From Streptomyces collinus (GTDB lineage Bacteria > Actinomycetota > Actinomycetes > Streptomycetales > Streptomycetaceae): 64,000 nt of DNA. The stretch is from positions 4,774,001 to 4,838,000 of the forward strand of contig NZ_CP133771.1 of the NCBI RefSeq assembly GCF_031348265.1. Reading direction: 5' to 3'. A program made the translations under genes and the position numbers. The notes beneath the pieces were generated by a model. That model was not told the origin of the DNA, did no database searches, and saw only the letters and a program-made list of their open reading frames with translations. Of this stretch, positions 31,435-39,393 are shown piece by piece (within the stretch, counting starts at the first letter, position 1; each line of letters begins with the position of its first letter).

Positions 31435-32630
31435 TGGCAGGACACACCGACAACGCGATCGTCGTCGAGGCACCGATGGACCTGGTGTGGACGATGACCA
31501 ACGACGTGGCCGCCTGGCCGCGGCTGTTCAACGAGTACGCCTCCGCCGAGATCCTCGGCCGGGACGGCGACACCGTCACCTTCCGCCTCGCCCTGCACCC
31601 GGACGAGAACGGCACGGTCTGGAGCTGGGTCTCCGAGCGCACCCCCGACCCGGCCACCCGCACCGTCGTCGCCCGCCGGGTCGAGACCGGCCCGTTCGCG
31701 CACATGAACATCCGCTGGGAGTACGAGGAGGTGCCTGGCGGCGTACGGATGCGCTGGATCCAGGACTTCGCGATGAAGCCCGACGCCCCGATCGACGACG
31801 CCGGGATGACCGCCCGGCTCAACCGCAACACCGCCGTCCAGATGCGGCTGATCAAGGCCAAGGTGGAGACCGCGGCCCGGGCCGGCCGGCAACTCCAGGG
31901 CAAGCGCATCCTGGTGACGGGCGGCAGCCGCGGCATCGGCAGGGGCATCGTCCTCGCCGCGGCCCGGGCCGGAGCCGACGTCGTCACCTGCTACCGCACC
32001 CCCGGCGAGGCCGTCGCCACGTTGGAGGAGGAACTCGCCGGCACCCCCGGCAAGCACCAGGTGCTGCGGGCCGACGCCGCCGACGCGACGGACGTGGACC
32101 GGCTGGCCGCCGCGTGCGAGGCGAGCCCCGGCGGACTGGACGCGGTCGTCAACAACGCCGGGACGTTCCGCCCCCAGCCGTACACCGACCTCGGACCCAC
32201 CGAGTGGGCCGACACCCTCCAGGGCAACCTCACGGCCACCCACCTGGTCACCCGGCGCACCCTGCCGCTGCTCTCCGCCGGATCCTCGGTGGTCAACATC
32301 GGCTCCACGGTCGCCTTCATCGGCATGGCGGGCGGCGTCCACTACACCGCCGTCAAGTCCGCACTGGTCGGCATGACCCGCTCGCTGGCCCGGGAACTCG
32401 GACCGCGCGGCATCCGCGTCAACACCGTCTCACCCGGCCGCATCGCCACCGAGGCGCTCGACGAACTGCCCCCCGAGGAGGCCGAGCGCCAGCGCGCCAC
32501 CTTCGCCTCCTTCACCGCGCTCGGCCGGCTCGGCACCGTCGACGACATCGCCCGGACCGTGCTGTTCCTCATCAGCGACCACGCCGGCTACGTCACCGGC
32601 CAGAACATCCACGTCGACGGCTGCGTCTGA
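31434..32630 (+). CDS. Fused aromatase/cyclase (SRPBCC) and ketoreductase (SDR)
   Basis: A 398-residue fusion from ATG 31434. Residues 1-150 are a SRPBCC/Bet v1-type polyketide cyclase (NAIVVEAPMDLVWTMTNDVAAWPRLFNEYASAEIL...WIQDFAMKPDAP), as in TcmN/WhiE-ORFVI. Residues 155-398 are a complete SDR: TGGSRGIG, NNAG, catalytic Ser in VVNIGS, YTAVK, and SPGRIATEAL. The SDR half is similar to the free ketoreductase at 32661. Usually these are separate proteins. The fusion would let first-ring closure and ketoreduction be coupled on one polypeptide. Confidence 0.93.
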   Translation: MAGHTDNAIVVEAPMDLVWTMTNDVAAWPRLFNEYASAEILGRDGDTVTFRLALHPDENGTVWSWVSERTPDPATRTVVARRVETGPFAHMNIRWEYEEVPGGVRMRWIQDFAMKPDAPIDDAGMTARLNRNTAVQMRLIKAKVETAARAGRQLQGKRILVTGGSRGIGRGIVLAAARAGADVVTCYRTPGEAVATLEEELAGTPGKHQVLRADAADATDVDRLAAACEASPGGLDAVVNNAGTFRPQPYTDLGPTEWADTLQGNLTATHLVTRRTLPLLSAGSSVVNIGSTVAFIGMAGGVHYTAVKSALVGMTRSLARELGPRGIRVNTVSPGRIATEALDELPPEEAERQRATFASFTALGRLGTVDDIARTVLFLISDHAGYVTGQNIHVDGCV

Positions 32631-32660
32631 GCCGCGGCCCCAGCCATGAAGGGAATCCCC

Positions 32661-33410
32661 ATGGAACTCGCACTGCACGGCAGGAAACTGCTCATCACCG
32701 GCGGCACCCGGGGCATCGGGCGGGGCATCGTCCTCGCCGCGGCCCGGGCGGGCGCCGACGTCCTCACCTGCTACCGGCAGGAGAGCGAGGCCGTCGACAG
32801 CCTGACCGCCGCGCTGAAGGAGACCGCCGGCGACCACCACGTGATCCGCGCGGACGTCGGTGACACCGCCGAGGCCGACCGCCTCGTCGGCGAGGCCAAG
32901 GACCGCTTCGGTCGCCTCGACGGCGTGGTCAACAACGCGGGCGTGATCAGCCACATCCCGTTCGGGGAACTGCCGGCCGACGAGTGGTCGCGCATCCTCG
33001 ACACCAACCTCACCGCGGCCTACCGGATCATTCACCAGGCGCTGCCGCTGCTCGGCACCGGCTCCTCGGTCGTCAACATCGGCTCGCGCGGAGCCGCCGC
33101 GGGCATACCACTGCGCGCCCACTACACCGCCGCGAAGGCCGCCATGATCGGGCTGACCCGTTCCCTCGCGAAGGAACTCGGCCCGAAGGGCATCCGGGTC
33201 AACGTGGTGGCCCCCGGCGTCATCGAGACCGAGGCCTTCGCCGACATGCCCGCCGAGCGCGCCGCCGGACTGCGCGCCACCTACTCCCAGAAGACCGCCC
33301 TGGCCCGCCTCGGCACCGTCGAGGAACTCGCCGGACCGGTGCTGTTCCTGCTCTCCGACGCCGCCGCGTACATCACCGGCGAGACCCTCAACGTCGACGG
33401 GGGGATCTGA
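32661..33410 (+). CDS. Polyketide ketoreductase (SDR)
   Basis: A 249-residue SDR. ATG 32661 is chosen since AAGGGA lies 6 bases before it; an in-frame ATG also exists at 32646. Motifs are TGGTRGIG, NNAG, VVNIGS with the catalytic Ser, YTAAK and APGVIETEAF. It closely resembles the SDR half of the upstream fusion, including RGIVLAAARAGADVLTCYR, so the two derive from a duplication. Pentangular polyphenol pathways often contain two ketoreductases acting at different ring carbons. Confidence 0.93.
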   Translation: MELALHGRKLLITGGTRGIGRGIVLAAARAGADVLTCYRQESEAVDSLTAALKETAGDHHVIRADVGDTAEADRLVGEAKDRFGRLDGVVNNAGVISHIPFGELPADEWSRILDTNLTAAYRIIHQALPLLGTGSSVVNIGSRGAAAGIPLRAHYTAAKAAMIGLTRSLAKELGPKGIRVNVVAPGVIETEAFADMPAERAAGLRATYSQKTALARLGTVEELAGPVLFLLSDAAAYITGETLNVDGGI

Positions 33411-33411
33411 C

Positions 33412-33738
33412 ATGCCCGAGCCCACCGAGAAGGTCTTCCGGGTCATGCTGCGCATGCAGATCAAGTCCGGCATGGAGCACGAGTTCGAGAAGGTGTGGCT
33501 GGAGGTCGGCGACTCGGTCACCACCCACCCCGCCAACCTCGGCCAGTGGCTGTCCCGCAGCGCCGAGGAGGACGGCATCTACTACATCGTCAGCGACTGG
33601 GTGGACGAACCGCTGTTCCGCGAGTTCGAGACCAGCGACCGCCATCTGGAGCACCGCCAGAAACTGCACCCCTACCGCAGCGGCGGCTCCATGACGACCA
33701 TGCACGTCGTCGCCGCCCTGGCCGGCGCCGCGTCGTGA
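33412..33738 (+). CDS. Antibiotic biosynthesis monooxygenase (ABM fold)
   Basis: A 108-residue ferredoxin-like fold protein from ATG 33412, one base after the ketoreductase stop. VFRVMLRMQIKSGMEHEFEKVWLEVGDSVTTHPANLGQWLSRSAEEDGIYYIVSDWVDEPLFREFE matches the ABM family (PF03992). Such small cofactor-free enzymes oxidise ring carbons to quinones in aromatic polyketides. GTGA overlaps the next gene, a second ABM. The two may form a heteromer. Confidence 0.88.
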   Translation: MPEPTEKVFRVMLRMQIKSGMEHEFEKVWLEVGDSVTTHPANLGQWLSRSAEEDGIYYIVSDWVDEPLFREFETSDRHLEHRQKLHPYRSGGSMTTMHVVAALAGAAS

Positions 33739-34088
33739 CCGGCGGCGCCATCGAGGTGGTGCTCTACCACCTGAGCGACGAACCGGACCTGGTGCTGCCC
33801 GCGTACCACGAGGCCAGCCGCCGGATGGCGGGCACCGCCGGCCTGCTCGGCAACAAGCTGTTGCACGCCCTCGGCGACCCGCGCTCCTACGTCGTGGTCA
33901 GCCGCTGGTCCGACTGGGAGGCGTTCACCGCCTGGGAGAGCGGCTCCGCCCACAAGGACCAGACCGCACCGCTGCGTCCGCTGCGCGACACCGGCCGGGA
34001 CCGGCCCTTCGAGATCTACCGGGAGCTCGCCAGCTACCCGGAGGGCCGGGCCGCCACCCCCACCGCCGACGTCAAGGAAGGAGTCTGA
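33735..34088 (+). CDS. Antibiotic biosynthesis monooxygenase (ABM fold), second copy
   Basis: A 117-residue ABM-type protein from GTG 33735. EVVLYHLSDEPDLVLPAYHEASRRMAGTAGLLGNKLLHALGDPRSYVVVSRWSDWEAFTAWESGSAHKDQTAPLRPLRD shows the alternation and the SRWSDWEAF signature of PF03992. It overlaps the first ABM gene and ends 2 bp before the P450, so it lies within the same operon. It could be the quinone-forming oxygenase or a cyclase-like partner. Confidence 0.87.
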   Translation: MTGGAIEVVLYHLSDEPDLVLPAYHEASRRMAGTAGLLGNKLLHALGDPRSYVVVSRWSDWEAFTAWESGSAHKDQTAPLRPLRDTGRDRPFEIYRELASYPEGRAATPTADVKEGV

Positions 34089-34090
34089 GC

Positions 34091-35350
34091 ATGGCACGCA
34101 CGGACGCCCCGCAAGCAGCCCCGCCCGCCGACCTGTTCACCCCCGCCTTCCACCAGAACCCGCACGAGGCGCTGGCCGGCCTGCGGCGCACCGCGCCCGC
34201 CGTGCCCGTCATGACACCCAATGGCCTGCGCACCTGGCTGGTCACCGGACACGAGCACGCCCGGGCACTGCTGGCCGATCCCCGGCTGAGCAAGGACATG
34301 CGGGTCGGCCGGGACCTCATTCCGCGGAACTTCGTCGATCCCGACAAGCAGCGGGAGTTCCTCGCGGAGTCGGGGGAGCGCAGCCAGTTCCCGCACGTCC
34401 TCAGCGTGCACATGCTGGACAGCGACCCGCCGGACCACACCCGGCTGCGCCGGCTCGTCGGCCGGGCCTTCACCGCGCGACGGGTCGAGTCCCTGCGGCC
34501 GCGCATCACCGAACTCACCGACGAACTGCTGGACGCCATGGCCCGGCACGAGCGGCTGGACCTCATGGAGGCCCTGGCCTTCCCCGTGCCGTTCACGGTC
34601 ATCTGCTGGCTGCTCGGCGTCCCCCCGGACGACCGGGCCGCGTTCCGCCGCTGGTCCAACCTGCTCGTCTCCGGCGCGGGCACCGACGAGGTACGCGAGG
34701 CCAGCGCGTCGATGATCACGTACCTGACGGAGCTGATCGAGGCCAAGCGGAACGAGCCGGCCGACGACATGCTCACCGACCTGGTGCACGCCCGGGACGC
34801 CGGCGACCAGCTGTCGTCCGACGAGCTGATCTCCATGGCGTTCCTGCTGCTGGTGGCCGGCCACGAGACCACGGTCAACCTCATCGGCAACGGCGCCCTG
34901 GCCCTGCTCACCCACCCCGAGGTGCGCGAGCAGCTCGCGGCGGACGAGTCGCTGTGGCCCGGGGCCGTGGAGGAGTTCCTCCGCTACGACGGCCCGGTCA
35001 CCAACGCCACCTGGCGCTTCACCACCGAACCCGTCGAGGTCGGCTCCGTCACCATCCCCGAGGGCGAGTTCGTGACCATCTCGATCGGCGCCGCCGGCCG
35101 GGACCCGGACCGCTACCCCGACCCGGACCGCCTGGACATCACCCGCGCCCACTCCGGCTCGGTCGCCTTCGGCCATGGCATCCACCACTGCCTGGGCGCC
35201 CCGCTCGCCCGGCTGGAGGGCCGGATCGTCCTCAGCCGTCTGTTCGCGCGCCTTCCCGGGCTGCGGCTCGCCGCGGACCCGGACGAACTGAGCTGGCGCA
35301 GCAGCCTGATGATGCGCGGCCTCGAAGAACTCCCGGTGTTCACGGCGTGA
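34091..35350 (+). CDS. Cytochrome P450
   Basis: A 419-residue P450 from ATG 34091. The I-helix AGHETT is at residues 256-261, the K-helix ExxR is EFLR in VEEFLRYDGPV, and the heme loop is FGHGIHHCLGAPLARLE with Cys367. These match bacterial CYP107/105-type hydroxylases. In xanthone-type pentangular polyphenols a P450 closes a methylenedioxy bridge between a methoxy and a hydroxyl. That job would suit this cluster, which also has O-methyltransferases (inference). Electron transfer partners are not encoded nearby. Confidence 0.96.
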   Translation: MARTDAPQAAPPADLFTPAFHQNPHEALAGLRRTAPAVPVMTPNGLRTWLVTGHEHARALLADPRLSKDMRVGRDLIPRNFVDPDKQREFLAESGERSQFPHVLSVHMLDSDPPDHTRLRRLVGRAFTARRVESLRPRITELTDELLDAMARHERLDLMEALAFPVPFTVICWLLGVPPDDRAAFRRWSNLLVSGAGTDEVREASASMITYLTELIEAKRNEPADDMLTDLVHARDAGDQLSSDELISMAFLLLVAGHETTVNLIGNGALALLTHPEVREQLAADESLWPGAVEEFLRYDGPVTNATWRFTTEPVEVGSVTIPEGEFVTISIGAAGRDPDRYPDPDRLDITRAHSGSVAFGHGIHHCLGAPLARLEGRIVLSRLFARLPGLRLAADPDELSWRSSLMMRGLEELPVFTA

Positions 35351-35388
35351 CCGCCGACCCCGCCCCGCCCCTACTGGAGGAGACACCC

Positions 35389-36228
35389 GTGGAACGTCAG
35401 GACACCGGACCCGCACCCCGCACCACCGAACGCCCCACCTGGGCCCCGCCCGAGGTCGACATCGACACCCCGAGCATCGCCCGGGTCTACGACCACTGGA
35501 TCGGCGGCACCCACAACTTCCCGGCGGACCGGGAACTCGCCCGCAAGGTCGCGGCCGGCAACCCGGACCTCCCGGCCACCCTCAAGGCAAACCGCGCCTT
35601 CCTGCGCCGCGCGGTACGCGAGCTGTCCGCGCTCGGCATACGGCAGTTCCTCGACATCGGCTCCGGCATCCCGGCCGAGGGCAACGTGCACGACGTGGCC
35701 CTCGCCGCCCACCCGGACAGCAGGGTCGTTTACGTCGACATCGACCCGGTGGCCGTCGCGCACGGTCGGGCGCTGCTCGCCGACGAACCTCGGGCGGCCG
35801 TCTTCCAGGGCGACCTGTACAAGTCCCGGGAGATCCTGGAGGCGGAGGACACCCGTCGGCTGATCGACTTCGACCGGCCGGTCGCGCTGATCCTCGCCGC
35901 CGTACTGCACTTCGTCCCGGACGGCGACGATCCGCTCGCTCTGGTGCGCCGGTACACCGAGCGGCTGGCACCCGGCAGCGCCCTGGTGATCTCGCACGCC
36001 GGCGCGGAGGAGGTCCCGAGGACGGCGCCGGAGGCGGCCGAGCAGTACCGGGGCGCGGTGAGCCAGGTGATCTGGCGCGACAACCGGGAACTTGCCGCGC
36101 TGTTCGAGGACTTCGAGCTTGTGACGCCCGGTGTGGTCCGGGCCCCGCTGTGGCGCCCCGAACCGGCCGACACCCCCGACCCGGCGCTCGCGATGCTGGC
36201 CGGAGTGGCACTCAAACCGGCTCGGTGA
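35389..36228 (+). CDS. DUF574-type SAM-dependent methyltransferase
   Basis: A 279-residue protein. GTG 35389 follows CTGGAGGAG; a GTG at 35347 overlapping the P450 stop is the alternative. VDIDTPSIARVYDHWIGGTHNFPADRELA is the diagnostic start of the actinobacterial DUF574 (PF04672) family. Motif I is FLDIGSGIPAEGNVHDVA. These proteins are numerous in Streptomyces and their substrates are mostly unknown. It follows the P450 closely, so co-expression is likely, but its part in the pathway is unclear. Confidence 0.88.
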   Translation: MERQDTGPAPRTTERPTWAPPEVDIDTPSIARVYDHWIGGTHNFPADRELARKVAAGNPDLPATLKANRAFLRRAVRELSALGIRQFLDIGSGIPAEGNVHDVALAAHPDSRVVYVDIDPVAVAHGRALLADEPRAAVFQGDLYKSREILEAEDTRRLIDFDRPVALILAAVLHFVPDGDDPLALVRRYTERLAPGSALVISHAGAEEVPRTAPEAAEQYRGAVSQVIWRDNRELAALFEDFELVTPGVVRAPLWRPEPADTPDPALAMLAGVALKPAR

Positions 36229-36234
36229 CCTCCG

Positions 36235-37737
36235 GTGGACACGTCCCTCACCCCACAGGACTCCCCGCCGGCCACCGCGGGCTCCGCACCTCCGCGGGCC
36301 GGTGACCACAGGCCCGGCTTCGGCACACTGCTCGCGGTCGACCTGTGGGAGCGGTTCAGCTTCTTCGGCATGGCGGCGATCCTGGTCCTCTACCTGACCG
36401 CTTCCGAGGCGCGCGGCGGCATGGGCATGGCGCCGCAGCCGGCCACCGCGATCTTCGCGGCGTACATGTCGCTCTGCTTCATGGCCGGCCTGCCCGGCGG
36501 CTGGCTCGCCGACCGGGTGCTGGGTGCGCGCCGGGCCGTGCTGCTCGGCGGTGTGCTGATCACCTGCGGCCACGCGGTACTGGCGGTTCCGGTGACGGGC
36601 ACGCTCTACGCCGGTCTGCTGCTGGTCGTCGGGGGGACGGGCCTGGTCAAGCCGGCCATGGCGGCGATGGTCGCGGGGGTCAGCGGGGACGGGGAGGGCC
36701 GCCGCGAGGCGGCCTTCTCGCTCTTCTACATGTGCATCCAGGTCAGCGCGCTCATCGCCCCCGTGGTCACCGGGCTGCTCGCCGAGCGCGTCGCCTGGCA
36801 CCTCGGCTTCGCGGCGGCCGCCGTCGGCATGACGGCGGGACTGATCCAGTTCGCCCTGGGCCTGCGCCGGTACGGGGACGTCGGCGCGCGTCCGCCCCGC
36901 CCGGTGCCGCGCCCCGAGGCCCTCGCGATGCTCCGGCGCGCCGCGTGGGTCACGGGGTCGGTGGGCGCGCTGGTGGTGCTGCCGGTGTCCCGCGGACTGC
37001 TGCCTCTTCCCGTGGTGCTCGCCGCCCTCGGCCTGACGACCATCACCCTCCCGTTCTGGTACCTGAGGTCACTCCGCCTGGCCCACGCGCCGGGCACGGG
37101 CCACAGGCGCCGGCTGACCGGCTTCACCGCGCTGATGGCGGCGTCGGCCGCCTTCTGGATGATCTTCGCGCAGAGCGGTTCGGTGCTCAGCCTCTTCGCC
37201 GAGCGTCACACCGACCGGGATGTGCTCGGTTTCGAGGTCCCCGCGAGTTGGTTCCAGTCGGTGCACCCGCTCTTCGTCCTGCTGGTCGCCCCGCTCTTCG
37301 CCCGGCTCTGGGTACGGGCGCCGCGGGTGGACGTGCCGGTCAAGTTCGCGGGCGCGCTGATCGCGGCAGGCTCCAGCTTTCTGCTGATGGCGGTCGCGGC
37401 CACGCTCGCCGAGCACGGCCCGGTCGGCCCGCACTGGCTGCTGCTGGTCTACCTGCTGTACTCCTGCGGCGAGATCGCACTCGCCCCGGCGGGCCTGGCA
37501 CTCGCCGCGGCGGTGGCCCCACCCGGCAGCACCAGCCGCCTGCTCGCGGTGAACGGCCTGTTCGGCGCGGTGGGAGTGGTCGTGGGAGGCCAGCTGTTCC
37601 GGCTGACGACGGTGCTGTCGCCGGCGACGTACTTCCTGCTGCTCGGCGCCTTCGTACTGGCAGTCGGCACAACCATCGCCCTCGGCACCCCGCGCCTACG
37701 CACACTCCTCGCCCTCCGGAGGAACCCCGGCCCCTGA
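36235..37737 (+). CDS. POT/PTR-family peptide MFS transporter
   Basis: A 500-residue, roughly 12-14 helix transporter from GTG 36235, 6 bp after the methyltransferase. The N-terminal LWERFSFFGMAAILVLYLT is the classic proton-dependent oligopeptide transporter motif (ERFSYYG). VGGTGLVKPAMAAMVAGVSGDGEGRREAAFSLFYMCIQVSALIAP matches the PTR2 signature. Its position at the end of the polyketide operon suggests a transport role for the product or a precursor, but it may be unrelated. It is the last gene before the integrated elements. Confidence 0.88.
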   Translation: MDTSLTPQDSPPATAGSAPPRAGDHRPGFGTLLAVDLWERFSFFGMAAILVLYLTASEARGGMGMAPQPATAIFAAYMSLCFMAGLPGGWLADRVLGARRAVLLGGVLITCGHAVLAVPVTGTLYAGLLLVVGGTGLVKPAMAAMVAGVSGDGEGRREAAFSLFYMCIQVSALIAPVVTGLLAERVAWHLGFAAAAVGMTAGLIQFALGLRRYGDVGARPPRPVPRPEALAMLRRAAWVTGSVGALVVLPVSRGLLPLPVVLAALGLTTITLPFWYLRSLRLAHAPGTGHRRRLTGFTALMAASAAFWMIFAQSGSVLSLFAERHTDRDVLGFEVPASWFQSVHPLFVLLVAPLFARLWVRAPRVDVPVKFAGALIAAGSSFLLMAVAATLAEHGPVGPHWLLLVYLLYSCGEIALAPAGLALAAAVAPPGSTSRLLAVNGLFGAVGVVVGGQLFRLTTVLSPATYFLLLGAFVLAVGTTIALGTPRLRTLLALRRNPGP

Positions 37738-37753
37738 ACCCCGAAAACCACAC

Positions 37754-37786
37754 AGGGACCCGACCCGCACTGCGGATCAGGTCCCT
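37754..37786. terminator. Hairpin next to the leftmost tRNA-Pro repeat
   Basis: AGGGACC (37754) pairs with GGTCCCT, with an inner CCGC/GCGG stem. A closely similar hairpin precedes the second att copy at 47990. It would terminate both the transporter transcript and, before integration, the tRNA transcript. Confidence 0.65.
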
Positions 37787-37800
37787 GATGTGTTCTCAAA

Positions 37801-37845
37801 CTGTCGGGGTGGCGGGATTTGAACCCACGACCTCTTCGTCCCGAA
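37801..37845. repeat. att core copy 1: 3' part of tRNA-Pro
   Basis: A 45-base segment starting CTGTCGGGGTGGCGGGATTT and ending CGTCCCGAA, identical to 48037-48081 and 62660-62704. It is the complement of the 3' half of tRNA-Pro, from the anticodon loop to the discriminator. Sequence after 37845 no longer matches the tRNA, so it is an att site, not a gene. Confidence 0.92.
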
Positions 37846-38016
37846 TGAGGTTCGAATGGGCTCGTGATCGGCGGAGATCAGTATCGGTGCTGGTCAGAGG
37901 CTTGCTGTGGGGCGGGCTCGCATGGCTTCGGTGGGCCTCTGTTGGAAGATCATCTCCCAGATTTCTTCCTGCGCACTGGGCGCAGAGTGGTGCGGTTGCC
38001 GCGGCAAGTTTGCGTA

Positions 38017-38523
38017 TCAGGTGAGGCTCTTGCGGCGCGCGCGCAGGGAGTAGGTCGTCGGCCCGCCCGGCCTGCCGCTCTTCGACCAGCCACCGCTCGT
38101 CGCGATGACCCAGCCCTGCTGCTCCTTCATCTGCGCGGCGAAGGCACGGCGGTCGTTGATGGAGCAGCCGCAGGTGAGGGTGACGTCGATGTCGAGGTAC
38201 TGGCTGCGAGGGTTGTCGTTGCCGTACGGGTCCTTGATCCATTCGACCTTGTGGATGTGGTCCTTCAGGCCCGTTCGCTCTTCGTCATGCTTGATCCCAA
38301 GTGCCTTGGCGAACTCGTCCAGGTCGTCGATCTCGAAGAGGTCGCTCGACCACTGGCCGGGCCAGACGGCGAACAGCCGGGACTCTCCGGCGACCGCGCG
38401 CTCGTAGGCGGCGCGCTGGTCCCCGTGCGTCACGGTCCCATCCCCGTGGACCTCGATATAGCACGTTGTACTTGAGGTGTACGGGAAGTCTCTGCCGGTT
38501 GCGGCCGCGCTTCGTGGTTTCAT
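38017..38523 (-). CDS. Hypothetical protein in element A
   Basis: A 168-residue protein read leftward from ATG 38523. It is soluble, charged, and shows TCYIEVHGDGTVTHGDQRAAYERAV, LFEIDDLDEFAKALGI, VTLTCGCSINDRRAFAAQMKEQQGWVIAT and a basic C-terminus. I do not recognise a family. It is the first gene inside the left att site, and its start is followed by a long region without a gene. An accessory or defence-related role cannot be excluded or supported. Confidence 0.55.
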   Translation of the reverse strand: MKPRSAAATGRDFPYTSSTTCYIEVHGDGTVTHGDQRAAYERAVAGESRLFAVWPGQWSSDLFEIDDLDEFAKALGIKHDEERTGLKDHIHKVEWIKDPYGNDNPRSQYLDIDVTLTCGCSINDRRAFAAQMKEQQGWVIATSGGWSKSGRPGGPTTYSLRARRKSLT

Positions 38524-39201
38524 TGGCCCCCCAATGTGGTTCTACGGCAAAGCACTTTGTTCGATCCCAGTGAACAACAGGTCGGCATTGCCAGGGTGCC
38601 ATCTCGTGAAAGGTGCTCAGGGCGCGTTGTCGACCAGAGCGCCGTTGGTGAGGCGAAGGCGACGGACCTCACGGAGCGTCCTTCAAGCGGATGTGCGCCA
38701 GCCACTGCGTGTTCCCTGCTGCTCGACGGTATCGACACAGGCCCCGGGGCTCGTGCTACCCGAGCCCGCCCCGGCGTGACAGTTGATCGGTAATCTCCGA
38801 CCCTGCGTCGGACCGCGTCACCTCGTCCTTGTACTTCTTGTCGCCATCGCCCTTCGGGTGCACTACGGCCGTCTTGGTGATCACGGAACGGCATCGGCGA
38901 GGTGCCCTGGGCCCCATCCCTGCGCAGAGCGTCCACTGATCCGGGTCAAGGCTCTTCGTCTGCCTGTTCGGGGCGTGAGTTGAGGGCCCAGATGCCCCCT
39001 TACGTCGACTCGCTGTCTCAAATCCCAAACGACGTGCACTCGACGAAAGTGCTCGAACCTCGGGCGCGCGTCTAGAGAAACCCCAAACGGCGTGCACCCA
39101 GCGGTGCGTGGCCTTCGCCTTCTACTGTCCTTCCTGAAGCCAGGGATCACCGGCTCACTCGTCCGCTGGGAGATCCCCCGACCTCAGGAAGGAACCAAGT
39201 C
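38524..39201. other. Non-coding or decayed stretch in element A
   Basis: About 680 bp with no reading frame that shows a ribosome binding site, codon bias and a recognisable protein. GC is lower than the host average. It may hold promoters for the flanking genes: the 39202 gene reads away from it, and the 38523 gene reads away in the other direction. Confidence 0.4.
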
Positions 39202-39393
39202 GTGCAGTTGAGGCTGATGTACGTGATCACCGCGGTCCTCGCGGCGCTTGTCGCCGCTCTTGTCGGCAGCGTCGTGACCGTTGTCGAGGGAGGGCGTCCC
39301 ACGGCGGCCTTCAAGACTGGAGCATTGACCTTCGCCGGCTCCTTGACGCTCCTTATGGTGGTCATGGGGGCCCTGGGGGTGGTGGGCTCGTGA
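39202..39393 (+). CDS. Small two-helix membrane protein
   Basis: A 63-residue protein from GTG 39202, with AGGAAGGAA 8 bases upstream. Two hydrophobic helices (LMYVITAVLAALVAALVGSVVTVV and LTFAGSLTLLMVVMGALGVVGS) are joined by EGGRPTAAFKTGA. Its stop overlaps the HsdM-like start (GTGA), so it is translated with the methylase. No family is recognised. Such a coupled membrane peptide is not a usual part of a type I system. Confidence 0.65.
   Translation: MQLRLMYVITAVLAALVAALVGSVVTVVEGGRPTAAFKTGALTFAGSLTLLMVVMGALGVVGS

Noticed and set aside
37801..37862. tRNA-Pro gene at the left att site
   Set aside because: Only the 3' half of the tRNA is present. After 37845 the sequence cannot form the anticodon stem or D arm, so it is an att remnant.
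38520..39097. Overlapping frames of 100-140 codons in the 38.5-39.1 kb gap
   Set aside because: None has a start signal or recognisable sequence, and they contradict each other on both strands.
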